A stretch of DNA of 64,000 bases from Nematostella vectensis. Taxonomy: Eukaryota > Cnidaria > Anthozoa > Actiniaria > Edwardsiidae. How positions within the stretch are numbered: position 1 is the stretch's first letter; every line of letters starts with the position of its first letter. Positions 41,001 to 50,334 of the stretch are shown here, one piece after another. The position numbers and the translations under genes were made by a program. The stretch covers positions 13,777,703 through 13,841,702 of the forward strand of contig NC_064037.1 of assembly GCF_932526225.1 (NCBI RefSeq), in the 5' to 3' direction. Below the pieces are notes generated by a model that did no database searches, was not told the origin of the DNA, and was given only the letters and a program-made list of their open reading frames with translations.

Positions 41001-44000
41001 TAAATAGTCACCTTTTCCGTGCTACCATAGAAACCAGAACGTACCAATAAGGGATGTAGCATAAAGATATTGTCTACTTGGGCGTCATGTCATTGTTTAA
41101 CTGGTATTTATTTTTTTCAGAAATCTGCAAAACTCCCCAAAAGTGAGGTGAGCTGATACGAAACACATGAAGCGTTTGAGCGTGAGATTCAACTTTTGAC
41201 AAACTTTACAGAGTTCTTATTCCTTATGCAACAATGACAACAACAACAAGTGAAAACAACTATTACACATCAACTTAATATTTTAGGTTTGAATCGAACT
41301 TTGTTTTTTATAAAGATAACATACACTTGTATTTCAGGTTTTAGACAAGGAACTCGTGCTACCGTCAGGACTTTTAAGGTAAAACGGTATTTTAGCGCCT
41401 TATCTAATCTAAGATGTGGAAAAAATTAACTTACAGTACCCTATCAGAAACCCATCACTAGGAGCGTACAACTGTGATATAGGTACTATGAGTGAGCCTT
41501 TTACCAATAGCGTACAACTGTGATATAGGTACTATGAGTGAGCCCATCACTAGGAGCGTACAACTGTGATATAGGTACTATGAGTGAGCCTTTTACCAAT
41601 AGCGTACAACTGTGATATAGGTACTATGAGTGAGCCTATCACTAGGAGCGTACAACTGTGATATAGGTACTATGAGTAAACCCATCACTAAGAGCGTCAA
41701 CTGTCATATAGGTACTATGAGTGAGCCCATAACTGATAGCGTACATCTGTTATATAGGTAGTATGAGTGAACCCGTAACTAGGAGCGTACAACTGTGATA
41801 TAGGTACTATGAGTGAGCCCATCACTAGGGGCGTAAAACTGTGATATAGGTACTATGAGTGAGCCCATTAGGCAATTTTTCCTTTCGTAAAAGTGTCGTT
41901 TTGCTATTTCAACATTTTAGCTACGGTTGCTTCTGCTGCGATTGAGAAATAGTATAGTTGAATTCAAACGACCTTCCTTATCATAATCCCAACACACTAT
42001 CTGAATTTTTATAACATTTTATTTTTTACGTTAATTTTTATCAAAATAACATTATTGATTATGGTTTTTAGTCCTCTCCGTGCGAAACAGGATAGTCTGG
42101 AAGAGCGCATGGCAGCCTTGGAGAGACGGCTGGTCATAAAGAACGAAGGCTTTGTTCCTCAAATACCGAAATATTCTATCAAGCCAGGTGCTAGCCAAAG
42201 TAAGTCCAGCCCTGGCAACTATGTTTCCACTGCTATTTTGCAAGATGGAACTTCCTTGTAACTTTTTGCTTCTTTTGCAAAATATTGAGAGGGTGTATAT
42301 CCTGGTTAAAATGGCTGGTAAGTTGTTAAAAAGGTTTTTAAAAAATTGCAAATCGGTTGCAAACAAACTCCGATCAGCGAAAGCCCCTTTTCGCGCTCAA
42401 ATTCCACACGATCCCATAACTGTAAAATAGCCCATTGTGTATCTAGGGAAAAAATGCGTTATTATTTTTTCAGGCAAACGGAAACTTTTATCCCAGCGTT
42501 TCCCACTTCAAGCACTGATAAATTCCCAAAACAAATTCAAGCAAGAACTCATTTCACCCACGAAGAAGTCACAACCCGGACCAGTGTCGTCACGTGACAC
42601 AGCGGTATGTTCTGCAACTTTTCAGGGCTAGACGTAGACTAGACATATTGACCATTTACTTTTCATTTTCTACGGTTAATCTAGAAACACGAGTGAGATA
42701 AATACCTTATTCTGCTTAATTTTCGCGCGTACAAAAAAAATTGCGAAATTTAAGACCCGCGAAAAACAAAGATCGCGAACTTTAATCTCGCAAAATTAAG
42801 TGGATTAATTTATTATGCGATTCAAGAATTTATTACGGCGATTAAAGAATTTGTTGAGATCTCCTAGTAAGGACATGTAACGAAACTATTGATAATAGCT
42901 CGAGGATTGAGAACACTTTTCCATCACTGTAAGACTGACAATACAGCAATACAGCAGCCGCTATTGGACAGCTTTTTCGGTTTTGTTTCGATATATTGGA
43001 TATATTGTTTAATAGTTTGTTAATGTCAATTATTTTGAAGAAAAGAGAATAAAGCCACTTGAACTTTGTCGGGAAATGAGCTGAGAAAATTTTCGTGAAA
43101 ATTGAGACGCGCGAAAAGAAAGAAGAATAAGACACGATTGTACTATAAACGATACTGAAACAAATTAAAAAAAGTTCTTGCAATTGTTTGGGTCGTACGA
43201 TGGTTACGAAATAACACCTTTTTGGTATGTGATCGGTAATGCATACCCTTCACGGATGACATATAACTAACGGTTATGCAGTAACATTTTCTACTAGGTA
43301 TGATTACTAGACAAGATTAAAACGATTACTTTTCGCAGGAAAGTGTTCGCATGGATGAAAATTTTCAAGTAAAAATCAACCCGACATTGCAGGCCGCTTA
43401 TGGTAGGTATCGCGACATGTGTTGGTGGTAGAAATACTTGATTGGCAGCCAGTAACACTTAAAGGGATTCCCAGTGTTGTGATTGGTCAAGACTAAGCTA
43501 TATAGATATTTGATTGGCAGTTAGTAGTAATAATAATACATTTATTTGTAAAGCGCTAAAACTATGGATACATATTCTAAAGCGTTAGTAGCACCTAAAG
43601 GACCTAAATCCTCAGTGTTGTGATTGGTCGAGACTAAACTGCTGACATCTGATTGACTAATGAGGTTTAATGTCGAAAATGTGCTCGGACGTTTTCTTTT
43701 TAGACGCGGAGCTGTTGACGGTTTTGAACACCGGTGATGTTAAGGAGTTAAAGAAACTTCAAGCGATTGGTGAAAAGCGGGCTCAGCTGATTGTTCAGTG
43801 GAGACAACTGCACGGCCCACTAGCTAAGGTAAGGGAACCCTGTGGTGGAAAGCGTGCTCAGCTGATTATTCAGTGGAGACAACTGCACGGCCCACTAGCT
43901 AAGGTAAGGGAACCCTGTGGTGGAAAGCGTGATCAGCTGATTGTTCAGTGGAGACAACTGCACGGCCCACTAGCTAAGGTAAGGGAACCCTGTGGTGGAA

Positions 44001-46491
44001 AGCGTGCTCAGCTGATTATTCAGTGGAGACAACTGCACGGCCCACTAGCTAAGGTAAGGGAACCCTGTGGTGGAAAGCGTGATCAGCTGATTGTTCAGTG
44101 GAGACAACTGCACGGCCCACTAGCTTAGGTAAGGGAACCCTGTGGTGGAAAGCGTGCTCAGCTGATTGTTCAGTGGAGACAACTGCACGGCCCACTAGCT
44201 AAGGTAAGGAAACCCTGTGGTGGAAAGCGTGATCAGCTGATTGTTCAGTGGAGACAACTGCACGGCCCACTAGCTAAGGTAAGGGAACCCTGTGGTGGAA
44301 AGCGTGCTCAGCTGATTGTTCAGTGGAGACAACTGCACGGCCCACTAGCTTAGGTAAGGGAACCCTGTGGTGGAAAGCGTGGTCAGCTGATTGTTCAGTG
44401 GAGAAAACTGCACGGCCCACTAGCTAAGGTAAGGGAACCCTGTGGTGGAAAGCGTGATCAGCTGATTGTTCGGTGGAGACAACTGCACGGCCCACTAGCT
44501 AAGGTAAGGGAACCCTGTGGTGGAAAGCGTGCTCAGCTGATTGTTCAGTGGAGACAACTGCACGGCCCACTAGCTTAGGTAAGGGAACCCTGTGGTGGAA
44601 AGCGTGCTCAGCTGATTGTTCAGTGGAGACAACTGCACGGCCCACTAGCTAAGGTAAGGGAACCCTGTGGTGGAAAGCGTGCTCAGCTGATTGTTCAGTG
44701 AAGACAACTGCACTGCCCACTAGCTAAGGTAAGGGAACCCTGTGGTGGAAAGCGTGCTCAGCTGATTGTTCAGTGGAGACAACTGCACGGCCCACTAGCT
44801 AAGGTAAGGGAACCCTGTGGTGGAAAGCGTGATCTGCTGATTGTTCAGTGGAGACAACTGCACGGCCCACTAGCTAAGGTAAGGGAACCCTGTGGTGGAA
44901 AGCTTGCTCAGCTTATATGCACGCCCTTCCTCTATAAGATAAGTCATTTATGGGAACCCTGTGGTGGAAAGCGTGCTCAGCTTATATGCACGCCCCTCCT
45001 CCTCTATAAGATAAGTCATTTATGGGAACCCTGTGGTGGAAAGCGTGCTCAGCTTATATGCACGCCCCTCCTCCTCTATAAGATAAGTCATTTATGGGAA
45101 CCCTGTGGTGGAAAGCGTGCTCAGCTTATATGCACGCCCTTCCTCTATAAGATAAGTCATTTATGGGAACCCTGTGGTGGAAAGCTTGCTCAGCTTATAT
45201 GCACGCCCTTCCTCTATAAGATAAGTCATTTATGGGAACCCTGTGGTGGAAAGCGTGCTCAGCTTATATGCACGCCCCTCCTCCTCTATAAGATAAGTCA
45301 TTTATGGGAGCCCTGTGGTGGAAAGCTTGTTCAGTTTTTAGCTTTTAGTGTAATGGAGGCAGCTGCACGGCCTCCTTAGTAAGGCGCGGTCTTACCGGGA
45401 ACCCTGTGTACCGAGCTGACGTGAGTGCCACACGTTAGCTATTAATAAATCTGTCAATCAAGCTTAGCAGTTTGTGCAGCTCTCGTAAAAGAGTCTCTCC
45501 TTATTTTTTTACGCGCTCGGTCTTTCTCTCTCGTCAACACGCTTCCTACACTCAGGGTCCTTGTGGGTTGGTCCTTGTGGGTGGGTCCTTGTGGGTGGGT
45601 CCTTGTGGGTGGGTCCTTGTGGGTGGGTCCTTGTGGGTGGGCCCTTGTGGGTGGGTAATTATGGGTGGGTCCTTGTGGGTGGTTCCTTGTGGGTGGTTCC
45701 TTTTGGGTGGTTCCTTGTGGGGTGGGTCCTTGTGGGGTGGGTCCTTGTGGGGTGGGTCCTTGTGGGTGGGTCCTTGTGGGTTGGTCCTTGTGGGCTGGTC
45801 CTTGTGGGTTGGTCCTTGTGGGTGGGTCCTTGTGGGTGGGTCCTTATGTGTTGGTCCTTGTGGGCTGGTCCTTGTGGGTGGGTCCTTGTGGGCTGTTCCT
45901 TGTGGGTTGATCCTTGTGGGTTCTATTCTGTATGTGGTTCTGTTATGACATACAATAGGTTCAAGGATGTTCAAGAATTTCCGAGAAACACGTGATTTAA
46001 CGCTTTTTGGGACTAAAAACTATGCACGGCCATCACTGGCGTGTTAAGTGCTGCCTCAGACGACAGAAAAATATGCGTCCTAGGAATTCCTATTGAGATT
46101 GTTTGAGAAACGTTTGATACGAGTGTCCTTTTTGACATTGTTTCTCGGCATTTCTTTTCCATTCTAGGTGCAGGATCTTGCGAATGTTGAAGGCTTCACC
46201 CAGAAGATGGCTACCACGTTTCTCAAGGTAATCATTTTGTTCGCTATACTGAGGCCATTTATACGTCCACAACAGAATTTAATAAGTACCCCCTTATAAG
46301 CCCTTGGTACGCTACTAAAACAGTACACAGCCTCATTGGCTACAGAAATGCGATAAGTTATTTTATAATTATATTATCATAACAAGAAAACATAAGTATG
46401 AATACTTTTCCCAGCCTCATTACTAATGTGTTTTGCTTGTGTGTGTGTTTTTTTATAGAAAAATCTTCTGAATAAAATGGTTTTCACGTGA
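26032..46491 (+). CDS. KIF22: Kinesin-10 chromokinesin KIF22/Kid, 585 aa
   Basis: Nineteen coding exons: 26032-26252, 26525-26652, 26939-26977, 27075-27190, 27726-27812, 29069-29127, 29227-29290, 29386-29495, 29794-29869, 39455-39644, 40617-40675, 41121-41147, 41338-41378, 42072-42199, 42474-42604, 43339-43402, 43704-43828, 46168-46227 and 46459-46491. They total 1758 nt in consistent phase. The motor domain (about residues 20-360) shows VRVIARLRP, the P-loop GPTGAGKTHTM split across intron 2, switch [11 protein letters not shown], switch [10 protein letters not shown] and [19 protein letters not shown] short coiled-coil-like segment ([14 protein letters not shown]) follows. The C-terminal helix-hairpin-helix has [19 protein letters not shown] and DLANVEGF, as in vertebrate KIF22. 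KIF22 binds DNA and generates polar ejection force on mitotic chromosomes. Intron 9 is 9.6 kb and holds another gene on the opposite strand. Confidence 0.94.
28062..28234. mobile_element. MITE with long TIRs (about 45 bp)
   Basis: The left end ttataagttatagcatggca and inner part gaatttagtgattaaatgt are repeated in inverse orientation at the right end (acatttaatcactaaattc, then tgccatgctataactttgta). The element is about 170 bp, noncoding, in KIF22 intron 5. Confidence 0.75.
28551..28690. mobile_element. 140-bp hairpin element with 23-bp perfect TIRs
   Basis: The element starts with tggttctaaatttctctcat(gca) and ends with the exact reverse complement. Extra internal copies of the ctaaatttc/gaaatttag arms suggest nested foldback structure. 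It lies in KIF22 intron 5. Confidence 0.75.
29876..30525. repeat. 58-60-bp satellite with trimeric higher-order structure
   Basis: Units share ataatcacataaagg and ggctccgcattagct. Three variants (aaagaattggctc, aaaggcttggctc and aaaggctcggctc) repeat in fixed order three times, then the last variant continues alone. The array starts only 6 bp inside KIF22 intron 9, right after the exon 9 donor. Confidence 0.92.
30530..32200. other. KIF22 intron 9, unannotated DNA
   Basis: No exon seen. 31605-32035 is a diverged copy of a repeat also present at 57215-57870. A 36-bp direct duplication containing tacactatatttctttagga lies at 31040-31125. Confidence 0.5.
31605..32035. repeat. Interspersed repeat family B, copy 1
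   Basis: It shares tttaaacactaggtt, gctgtgatgaaaatg, atagcattatttta, tttggtttagaatat and tgatggctgattgataact-like blocks with 57215-57870, in the same order and strand. No coding sequence or clear TIRs. Confidence 0.7.
32215..33841 (-). repeat. About 20 tandem copies of the fibrinogen-domain gene's terminal codons and 3' flank
   Basis: Units of about 70-77 bp contain aatagggcctaagtttgaca, whose reverse complement encodes the end of the adjacent gene (KLRPY and stop), plus about 40 bp of 3' flank with catggtcaagtcagtgcttc. One unit (about 32582-32730) is longer and retains over 120 bp of the last exon, including the KTWLG region. A 158-bp MITE interrupts the array at 33150-33307. Confidence 0.9.
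33150..33307. mobile_element. MITE family C, copy 1, with 5-bp target duplication gttca
   Basis: The ends cagcggcgtggccagg and ctggctacacccctg are inverted repeats. The flanking repeat unit is interrupted at gttca, which is present on both sides, so this is a 5-bp target site duplication. A 145-bp relative at 51015-51160 is flanked by taggc on both sides. Confidence 0.85.
33842..37505 (-). CDS. Secreted PAN plus fibrinogen-domain protein (ficolin-like), 328 aa, nested in KIF22 intron 9
   Basis: Three exons on the minus strand: 37505-37173, 35135-34748 and 34107-33842, 987 nt, phases 0 and 1. Exon 1 starts with a signal peptide ([19 protein letters not shown]) and encodes a PAN/apple-like module with [18 protein letters not shown] and HLCELL. 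Exons 2 and 3 encode the fibrinogen C-terminal domain: [53 protein letters not shown], then [33 protein letters not shown] and the end [12 protein letters not shown]. Members bind glycans or act in innate recognition and adhesion in many invertebrates; the ligand is unknown. The upstream MAGIAN is an alternative start 6 codons earlier. The gene runs antisense inside KIF22. A pogo-like element fills much of intron 1, and its 3' end has seeded a tandem array. Confidence 0.9.
35478..37092. mobile_element. 1.6-kb nonautonomous DNA transposon with TA target duplication (pogo/Tc1-like ends)
   Basis: The left end CAGTACTTTCCCGCTTATAA and right end TTATAAGCGGGTAAGTACTG are inverted repeats with one mismatch over 20 bp and similarity beyond. 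Both are flanked by TA. The interior has no transposase frame. The end sequence style resembles pogo/Tigger elements. It occupies intron 1 of the fibrinogen-domain gene. Confidence 0.8.
37590..37695. repeat. Short repeat shared with 16540-16665
   Basis: Both places contain catttcctgcagttttt-like sequence, then actctcgcc, acgttttc, and later tggccagcat and aaatggttt in the same order. Each lies near an exon of a secreted-protein gene. It may be a dispersed element or shared ancestry of flanks. Confidence 0.5.
37800..39454. other. KIF22 intron 9, 3' portion
   Basis: AT-rich DNA without recognised exons up to about 39000. It then becomes GC-richer with CCAATCACAG at about 39050 and C-rich tracts before KIF22 exon 10. 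The CCAAT box could belong to a regulatory element, but no gene start was found beside it. Confidence 0.4.
40270..40440. mobile_element. TIR element family D, partial copy
   Basis: The sequence gccgcattgtctccagttta and cttccggtcgattacgtaac matches the left end of the 1.27-kb element at 51920-53192, and gaaagtttctttgaggatg matches its inner right part. So it is an internally deleted or truncated copy in KIF22 intron 10. Confidence 0.65.
40740..40965. repeat. Interspersed repeat family A, copy 2
   Basis: It shares gagtcacacaaatcatccat, caagatattttcaatcaaat and gataaacaataataaag with copies at 13725 and 61085. It lies in KIF22 intron 11. Confidence 0.7.
41455..41868. repeat. 46-bp minisatellite in KIF22 intron 13
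   Basis: About nine units carry gcgtacaactgtgatatagg and tactatgagtgagcc; the first four alternate between two linkers (cactagga and ttaccaata), which suggests dimer amplification. Confidence 0.9.
43754..44903 (+). repeat. About 15 tandem 75-bp copies of the KIF22 exon 17 3' half with its splice donor
   Basis: GTAAGG donors occur at 43829, 43904, 43979 and every 75 bp to about 44879. Each is preceded by a copy of the exon encoding [18 protein letters not shown]. The linker reads VREPCGG in frame. The frame stays open through four added units until TAG at 44126, made by a change of gctaag to gcttag. Confidence 0.95.
44900..45345 (+). repeat. Second-phase 64-75-bp array derived from the exon 17 array
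   Basis: About six units keep gggaaccctgtggtggaaag and the first exon bases (tgctcagct) but replace the rest with tatatgcacgccc and ctctataagataagtcattt. The hybrid unit was then amplified separately. Confidence 0.9.
45556..45930. repeat. 15-bp G-rich minisatellite
   Basis: About 25 units of ggtccttgtgggtgg. All three plus frames and one minus frame stay open ([14 protein letters not shown] on plus, [14 protein letters not shown] on minus), as expected for a 15-bp repeat without stops. It lies in KIF22 intron 17. Runs of GGG could form G-quadruplexes. Confidence 0.9.
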
Positions 46492-47494
46492 GAGTGACCT
46501 CGCAGTGCACGATGGGAAGCGACCAAGACAAACTTTGTACATAGCTATTTTTAGTTGTGTCGCATCTACCAGCGGAGCACTGAAAGAAAGAAGTACGAAA
46601 AAAGAACACGTTTTATACTCTTTTTTTTTTTAAACACATTTTATTGAGTTTTTAACGCAAATAAGGAACATAGAGGATTCGGAGACGTACATAAAACCAG
46701 CAGTCAGTTAACGACATTACAACTGTAGGGAACGGTTTAAAAGCCAGATAATACTTCGAAGGAAAATAGGACCGGAATATTATGAATTTTTACCCAACTT
46801 AGACAATGAGCCTTGACAAGCGAATTCATCTCATGAAGTGTGTTAACGATGGAGTCGTTGGAAATGATAATAAACTATCAAAGAGCTAGTCTAGTGATTT
46901 CATTGGAGTGCGGTGAGTGCGGAGACACAGAAAACCAACAAGCTCTCCCCCTTCTACCCCCGCACCTCTATGCGAAGCTTGCATGTAACAAAAGGAAAAC
47001 AGTGCCGAATCCAGGTCCCCTCCCCCCCCCCCCCCCTTTCGGGATAGTGCCGGACACCCCATCCCCCTCTTGTCCCACGTAGAACTAGAAGGGATGAGAC
47101 GAAGGGCTTGCCATCTTTTAGGGACTGTGTAATAATAATTATCATAAGGAGGGAGGGGGGTGTTGTAAAACTAGAGTGAAAATGAACTCTCACCATCTCA
47201 TAGACCTCAAAATACTTCTGTATGTCTCTAAGACGTGCATGAATTTTTTAAATCGTTGAATGTATTTTTTTCTGTCTCGTTCGGGCTGCATGTTTTTTCC
47301 CAGGCTTTTCATCATGCACGATTTTATTTTTCTTCCTCCCTCCCCCCCCCCCCCTTCCAATCACTTTTCTAATTGCCCGTCCCTAAATGTTTGAATACCA
47401 TGGGACACGGTGAATGTATTGCGTTACATAAAGAATCGCGTGACTCTTACGCATAATTCCGAGATCCAGAAAGGACATCAGACTTCTTCACAAA
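46492..47494. other. KIF22 3' UTR and spacer before the SOUL genes
   Basis: No exon recognised. Several C- or G-runs occur (about 47022-47038, 47148-47160 and 47340-47355), along with a T-run followed by aaacacattttattgag near 46620. Confidence 0.5.
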
Positions 47495-48154
47495 ATGCTC
47501 AGCTGGTTTAAAGGTGAGGAGAAACCCAAGCCGGACCCGAAGAAATTTCACAAACCAGACTTCTATCACGGATCGGACGGTCCTGAATTTAGGATAATCG
47601 AATCATTCGAAGGTTACGAAGTTAGGCAATACGCAAGATCACAATGGGTTTCCACCAAGGCAGACCCCGGTGAGATCATGTCTGCATTCTGGAGGCTTTA
47701 CGGCTACATCAACGGCAAGAATGACCAGTCCAAGAAAATGTCCATGAATCTACCGGTACGAGTTCACATAACACTGAACGAAAACGACACGGATGGATCA
47801 AACGTCAAATCATGCATAATGAGTTTCTATATCTCTAGCGAGTTCCTTCCAGAAATTCCTAAGCCTAATGACCAAGCAGTGTTTATTGAAGAAGATAAGA
47901 GTAAAGTTGTATATGTGTGCCATTTTCCTGGATTTGCTAAGGAAAAGGATTGGAAAGATACCAGGAAAAGTCTGCGGCAGGCCCTGGATAAAGACTGTAA
48001 ACGTTACGCAACATTTGAGTATTACTCCATGGGATACGACCCTCCGTATAAATTATGGGGCCGACGCAATGAAATGGTACTTGTCGCTAGCCCACAACCG
48101 GATCTAATGGACATCGTAGACGAAGACGAAAAAGTTAACGAAGTTTTTCAGTGA
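47495..48154 (+). CDS. SOUL/HEBP heme-binding family protein, 219 aa, intronless
   Basis: A single-exon frame starts with MLSWFKGEEKPKPDP and carries SOUL-domain features: FRIIESFEGYEVRQY near the start, FWRLYGYINGKN, MNLPVRVHI in place of the usual MT(T)PV, a central MSFYISSEF strand, and the end YYSMGYDPPYKLWGRRNEMVL. SOUL/HEBP proteins bind heme or other tetrapyrroles, usually in the cytosol; no signal peptide is present here. The next gene is a paralogue in the same orientation 216 bp on, with the same start MxSWFKGEEKPK, so this is a tandem duplication. The acidic tail (DIVDEDEKVNEVFQ) is specific to this copy. Confidence 0.92.
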   Translation: MLSWFKGEEKPKPDPKKFHKPDFYHGSDGPEFRIIESFEGYEVRQYARSQWVSTKADPGEIMSAFWRLYGYINGKNDQSKKMSMNLPVRVHITLNENDTDGSNVKSCIMSFYISSEFLPEIPKPNDQAVFIEEDKSKVVYVCHFPGFAKEKDWKDTRKSLRQALDKDCKRYATFEYYSMGYDPPYKLWGRRNEMVLVASPQPDLMDIVDEDEKVNEVFQ

Positions 48155-48288
48155 TTTTTTCGTTTTTAAAGCAAATACCCCATAAGTACCGACTGCTGTT
48201 ACTTTTTGTCATTGCGTTACGTCACGCGGTATTTGATTACTCAGTCGATTGCATGCACACATCCATTGTAGTTTATTTTGCTCGTTGC

Positions 48289-48298
48289 ATAAAAAGGT
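48289..48298 (+). promoter_or_regulatory. TATA-like element of the second SOUL gene
   Basis: CATAAAAAGG lies about 75 bp before the start codon at 48371, in the 216-bp spacer. This placement would leave a 5' UTR of about 45 bp, so the second gene appears to have its own promoter. Confidence 0.45.
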
Positions 48299-48370
48299 CC
48301 AGCCACGTCGTGTTTTCATTCGCTTTCCCGTCGCCATTCCTCGCTGCAAGTTCGAAGAATCGACGGCAAA

Positions 48371-48985
48371 ATGTTTAGCTGGTTTAAAGGAGAAGAAAAA
48401 CCTAAAATAGACCCGACGGAATTCCACCAGCCAGAAAGCTACAAGGGGGGCGAGGGGCCTATGTTCAAAGTCATGAAGGATGAAAGCACCGAAGACTACG
48501 AAACACGCATTTACAAGCAAACTAACTGGGTTTCTAGCCGAATGGAGACCTCAAATTATGACGATGCGGGTAGCAAATTATTCTGGAAATTGTTTGGTTA
48601 CATCGGAGGCAAGAACGAAAAGAAAACAAAGATTGCGATGACTACCCCGGTTCGCAGCAAAGTCGAAATTGGGGAAGACAACGATATAAAATCCATGACG
48701 ATGTCTTTCTTCACCTCTCCTTCCCAGCTTCCAAATCCACCAGCAGCGGACGACGAGACTGTGTTCCACGAAGAAAACCCAGAAATGAAAGTCTATGCTA
48801 CTAGCTTTGGGGGTTTCGCTAAAGCTAAAGACTGGAGAGAGAATTTTGAGAAGTTGAAGACGGCTCTGGAGCAGGACGGGAAGGGATTTGTTAAGGGCTA
48901 CTACTATACTGCGGGTTACGATCCTCCCTTCAGGCTTTGGGGCAGAGTCAATGAGATAATGTTGGTTGCAGCCAGTGATGAATGA
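48371..48985 (+). CDS. SOUL/HEBP heme-binding family protein, 204 aa, intronless
   Basis: The paralogue of the upstream gene starts with MFSWFKGEEKPKIDP. It has the SOUL landmarks EDYETRIYKQTNWVS, FWKLFGYIGGKNEKK, the canonical IAMTTPVRSKVE, MSFFTSPSQLP and YYYTAGYDPPFRLWGRVNEIML. Retention of MTTPV suggests this copy keeps the ancestral core better than its neighbour. It ends at TGA and is followed by AATAAA at 49027. The lack of introns in both copies may reflect an ancient retroposed or intronless ancestor, then local duplication. Confidence 0.93.
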   Translation: MFSWFKGEEKPKIDPTEFHQPESYKGGEGPMFKVMKDESTEDYETRIYKQTNWVSSRMETSNYDDAGSKLFWKLFGYIGGKNEKKTKIAMTTPVRSKVEIGEDNDIKSMTMSFFTSPSQLPNPPAADDETVFHEENPEMKVYATSFGGFAKAKDWRENFEKLKTALEQDGKGFVKGYYYTAGYDPPFRLWGRVNEIMLVAASDE

Positions 48986-49026
48986 CATTGCGAACTAAAT
49001 GGGCTGCATAGGTAGCTAGCTGGGTG

Positions 49027-49032
49027 AATAAA
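49027..49032 (+). terminator. Polyadenylation signal of the second SOUL gene
   Basis: AATAAA lies 42 bp after the stop codon, the only canonical hexamer nearby. Confidence 0.6.
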
Positions 49033-50334
49033 AGAGTCAAAGCTTCCTTTAGCGTGATTACGTAATTGGACGGGGGGGGGGGGGGGGCAGTCTAGGTTTA
49101 GAATGGAGTCATCATTCTTCCTTGCAATCATTTCTTATTTTATATTTTGAGGAAAAAAATAATATGGGGAGGGAGAGTTAGGCCACACTTGATCCGCCTC
49201 AATAGTATGCAGTTAATTAATTTCAACATTTTCAAGTAAGAAAACCCTTTAAATCAGGAATAAACATGTTTCATCTGTGAAATTCATTGCAATATAATGT
49301 GATCCCTAATAAATTCCTCAATGGGGCTTTCTATGAATGGTATTTCCAATACTGGGGTAAAGATTATGTGGACTGTTGGTCATGTTTTACTAGTCTAGCC
49401 TGTCAGGCCCTTTTTTCGTTCCCTTTGAAGTATATAAGTACAGGGCTATGAAAAAGGGTAGTTTTATTTCCCCCCTCCAATTTAAGAAAAATAAATTGCC
49501 TGATACTTAGGCTATAAGTCAGCAAGGACCTTTGCAAAAAAAAAAAAAGGTACCAACACTTTTCAGTACTGTATACAACCCCTGGTCACACACTTCATTG
49601 ACATTGCTCCCCTAGGATCAGGTGTTGAAAGATTTAAGCTATGAATCAAGCGAATCGCAATCACAAAAATGGGACACTAAACGTCAAAAAAGACAAACAA
49701 CAGCATTAAATAACCAACAAAATTTATTTGGCTTTATCAATATTTTCTCCTTGAGGGACCAGCATCCAGTCCCTGCTCCTTGCGGCTGCTTATCAGAATG
49801 TTACTTGCGGGTGCAGACAGGATGATGTGATCTTCAGCCGACCTATGATACCCAACAGTAAACATGAGAACACAATTACAATTAGTCAAATGCGAGATTT
49901 TTATGGGAAAAATGCCCTGTTTTCACTTGACCATCAAAAAGAATCTTGGGACCCTGTTCTCCCCACCCCTTCACCCCAACCCAACGAAAAAATAAATAAA
50001 AAAACAACACAAAGATCATGCCATGAGTAATAGAGATAAATAGTAAATTTTCAGGGTTAAAAAAATAGCTGCCGGCTGTTTTCTGGTCTTTGCCGGCTCT
50101 TTTTTCTGTATCCCCTTATTTTTAGTATGCAGGATTTTTATTCCCATCAAAATCCACAAAGCCAGCAAAATCTAGCAGATTAAAAAAACATTTTTTTGAA
50201 CCCTGAATTTTGCACACCAGATGATCTAAAAAAATTTTCTGGATAAAATGCACCATCCGCCCAAACAAAATATAATTGTTTTTGCCATCAATGAAAGATT
50301 GGAGAAGATTGAAATCACAAACTAGAGCAGGTAC

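Noticed and set aside
45472..45995. Overlapping 140-158-codon frames on both strands
   Set aside because: All are translations of a 15-bp repeat lacking stops; no start context, splice sites or family similarity.
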